Translations under genes and position numbers: made by a program
Notes under the pieces: generated by a model
Seen by the model: the letters and a program-made list of their open reading frames with translations, nothing else
Told to the model about the DNA's origin: nothing
The model's database searches: none
Source: an uncultured beta proteobacterium
GTDB lineage: Bacteria > Pseudomonadota > Gammaproteobacteria > Burkholderiales > Burkholderiaceae_B
Reading direction: 5' to 3'
NCBI GenBank assembly: GCA_903929925.1
Contig: CAIYWO010000459.1
Span: 1 to 16,507, forward strand
Length of the DNA stretch: 16,507 nucleotides
Shown: piece by piece, positions 15,474 to 16,507 of the stretch
Numbering within the stretch: the stretch's first letter is position 1
Layout: each line of letters opens with the position of its first letter

Positions 15474-15497
15474 CTTCAACGCAGCAGGAGACTCCAC

Positions 15498-16340
15498 ATG
15501 ACAAAAATTATCGATGCCCAAGTCCACGCCTATGAACACGACCACCCCGGTCGACCCTGGGCGGCCGTACTACACGGCCCAGACTCTGTAACAGGCGATG
15601 ACATGGTCGCCGCCATGGACGCCGTTGGCGTCGACGCGGCGATTCTCGTATCCGTTTTTACGATGTACAAGTTCGACTCAAGCTACGCAGAGCAAGTCTA
15701 TCGCGCGCATCCAAAACGGTTTCGTCTGATCAAGCCGGTTGATCCAACGGATCCTGGCGTTAACGAAACGATCGACGACTGGGTGAAGACCCCCGGCACG
15801 GTCGCTATTCGCATCATGTTGAACCGTGGTGTATCCGAAGATGCGGCAGATCCAGGCATCAACCGAGTGCTCGCTGGAGCCGCGCGTCACAATATTCCGG
15901 TGAACTTACTATGTTGGGGCAGACTTGACCAAGTCAAGCAACTGGCGGCACGCAACCCGGACACACGTATTGTGGTGGATCACGTAGGGCTCCAACAGCC
16001 TTATGAACCGCCACCACTTGAGACTCCTTTCGGCGAGCTCGCAAAAGTCTTATCCCTTGCAGAGCACCCTAACGTTGCGATCAAAATTACCGGCGCGTGT
16101 ACGCTCTCGCAAAAAGCCTATCCCTACCCCGATATTTGGGATCCCCTCGCGCGTTTTTTTGATGCTTACAGCTTTGAGCGCTGCATGTGGGGCACCGACT
16201 GGACCCGTGCGGTTAAGGTCTTAACCTATAAGGAAGGAGTCGATGCCTTCAAGCTCACAGACCGGTTGTCGGCGAGTGAGCGCGAAACACTGATGGGCGG
16301 CTCTCTTCAAAAAATCTATCGGTGTAATTTTGAAAGCTGA
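15498..16340 (+). CDS. Amidohydrolase family protein (Amidohydro_2, lactonase/decarboxylase type)
   Basis: The 280-residue protein is a TIM-barrel amidohydrolase of the Amidohydro_2 group, which includes pyrone-dicarboxylate lactonase, sulfomuconolactone hydrolase and related decarboxylases. Landmarks are IIDAQVHAYEHD (4-15), VVDHVGLQQP (159-168, His162), VAIKITG (193-199, Lys196) and MWGTDWTRA (230-238, Asp234). The first metal/substrate motif is normally H-x-H; here it is Q8-V-H10, so metal binding may be altered or absent. I chose ATG 15498 because AGGAG lies 7 bases upstream and homology starts there; a longer in-frame stretch from 15435 adds 21 residues over the promoter region and is rejected. 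It leads a plus-strand pair with another amidohydrolase gene and is divergent from the Bug/hydrolase operon. Likely hydrolyses a lactone or cyclic intermediate of the shared pathway (inference). Confidence 0.9.
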   Translation: MTKIIDAQVHAYEHDHPGRPWAAVLHGPDSVTGDDMVAAMDAVGVDAAILVSVFTMYKFDSSYAEQVYRAHPKRFRLIKPVDPTDPGVNETIDDWVKTPGTVAIRIMLNRGVSEDAADPGINRVLAGAARHNIPVNLLCWGRLDQVKQLAARNPDTRIVVDHVGLQQPYEPPPLETPFGELAKVLSLAEHPNVAIKITGACTLSQKAYPYPDIWDPLARFFDAYSFERCMWGTDWTRAVKVLTYKEGVDAFKLTDRLSASERETLMGGSLQKIYRCNFES

Positions 16341-16381
16341 CACACCGCATGAAGCGCTGTATGAATAACAAGGGTGAGTCA

Positions 16382-16507
16382 ATGAATAAAAAACCTCAAG
16401 GTTTTGATCTCCTGATTAAAGATGCGATCTTTATCACAGCCGACCCAAAAGAGCCGCTGATTAGAGATGGCTATCTGGGGGTAACTGACGGAAAAATTAC
16501 TTACCTC
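16382..16507 (+). CDS. Amidohydrolase (TrzA/SsnA/cytosine-deaminase-like), N-terminal fragment
   Basis: The last 42 codons of the window read DLLIKDAIFITADPKEPLIRDG (split by the usual strand breaks) then LGVTDGKITYL, the N-terminal beta-sandwich of cyclic amidohydrolases such as chlorohydrolases and deaminases, which begin 'D-L-L-I-x-x-A-x-V-x-T-x-D' and 'G-x-I-x-V-x-D-G-x-I'. The metal-binding HxH lies beyond the window, so activity cannot be judged. ATG 16382 has AAGGGTGAG just upstream; an in-frame ATG at 16361 would add seven residues and has no ribosome site. The gap after the preceding amidohydrolase is 41 bases, so they are probably one transcript. Confidence 0.78.
   Translation, partial: MNKKPQGFDLLIKDAIFITADPKEPLIRDGYLGVTDGKITYL

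Noticed and set aside
15435..15497. 21-residue N-terminal extension of the plus-strand amidohydrolase
   Set aside because: It covers a good -35/-10 candidate and lacks a ribosome site, while ATG 15498 has AGGAG at proper distance and begins the conserved IIDA strand.
1..16507. CRISPR arrays, tRNA/rRNA genes, transposase or phage genes
   Set aside because: I saw no regularly spaced repeats, tRNA-like cloverleaf, rRNA segment, transposase motif or integrase in either strand.

Overview
The window looks like a chromosomal piece of a Burkholderiales-type betaproteobacterium. The grounds are family content, not a marker gene: two Bug-type periplasmic solute-binding proteins of tripartite tricarboxylate transporters (TTT), a fused one-chain indolepyruvate:ferredoxin oxidoreductase of about 1,180 residues, and acyl-CoA catabolic genes. 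GC looks moderate by eye. I see no rRNA, tRNA, CRISPR array, insertion sequence or phage gene, and no gap between genes longer than 300 bases.

Left part (1-7747), mostly core metabolism. It holds the 3' end of a crotonase-fold enoyl-CoA hydratase, an unrecognised exported protein whose stop overlaps the start of an asparaginase-family gene, a convergent nudC (NADH pyrophosphatase / NAD-cap hydrolase), the large fused iorAB-type gene for aryl/2-oxo-acid oxidation, and a convergent isovaleryl-CoA dehydrogenase (leucine breakdown). Crotonase, iorAB and ivd suggest amino-acid and acyl-CoA catabolism, but they do not form one operon.

Right part (7821-16507), an accessory catabolic locus. Reading on the minus strand from 15308 down to 10537 are a Bug protein, an alpha/beta hydrolase, a Gfo/Idh/MocA oxidoreductase, a second Bug protein and a NodB-fold deacetylase. 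All are tightly packed, with good ribosome sites or stop/start overlap. Divergent from them, on the plus strand, are a metal-type amidohydrolase (Amidohydro_2) and the start of a second amidohydrolase. The shared 190-base intergenic region has a perfect 12-base palindrome over a possible -10 box, so the two arms may be controlled together. The enzymes (C-N/lactone/ester hydrolysis, dehydrogenation, substrate capture) fit uptake and breakdown of an unidentified organic acid, cyclic amide or imide; this is inference. No TctA/TctB membrane subunits and no regulator are in the window.

Below the deacetylase the same strand continues through a strong hairpin with a T-run into a large radical SAM gene and a class II aldolase/adducin gene. 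The radical SAM protein has a non-standard C-X4-C-X2-C cluster motif, starts at TTG, and has its likely ribosome-binding site inside the 3' arm of that hairpin. This hairpin and protein are the most unusual items here.
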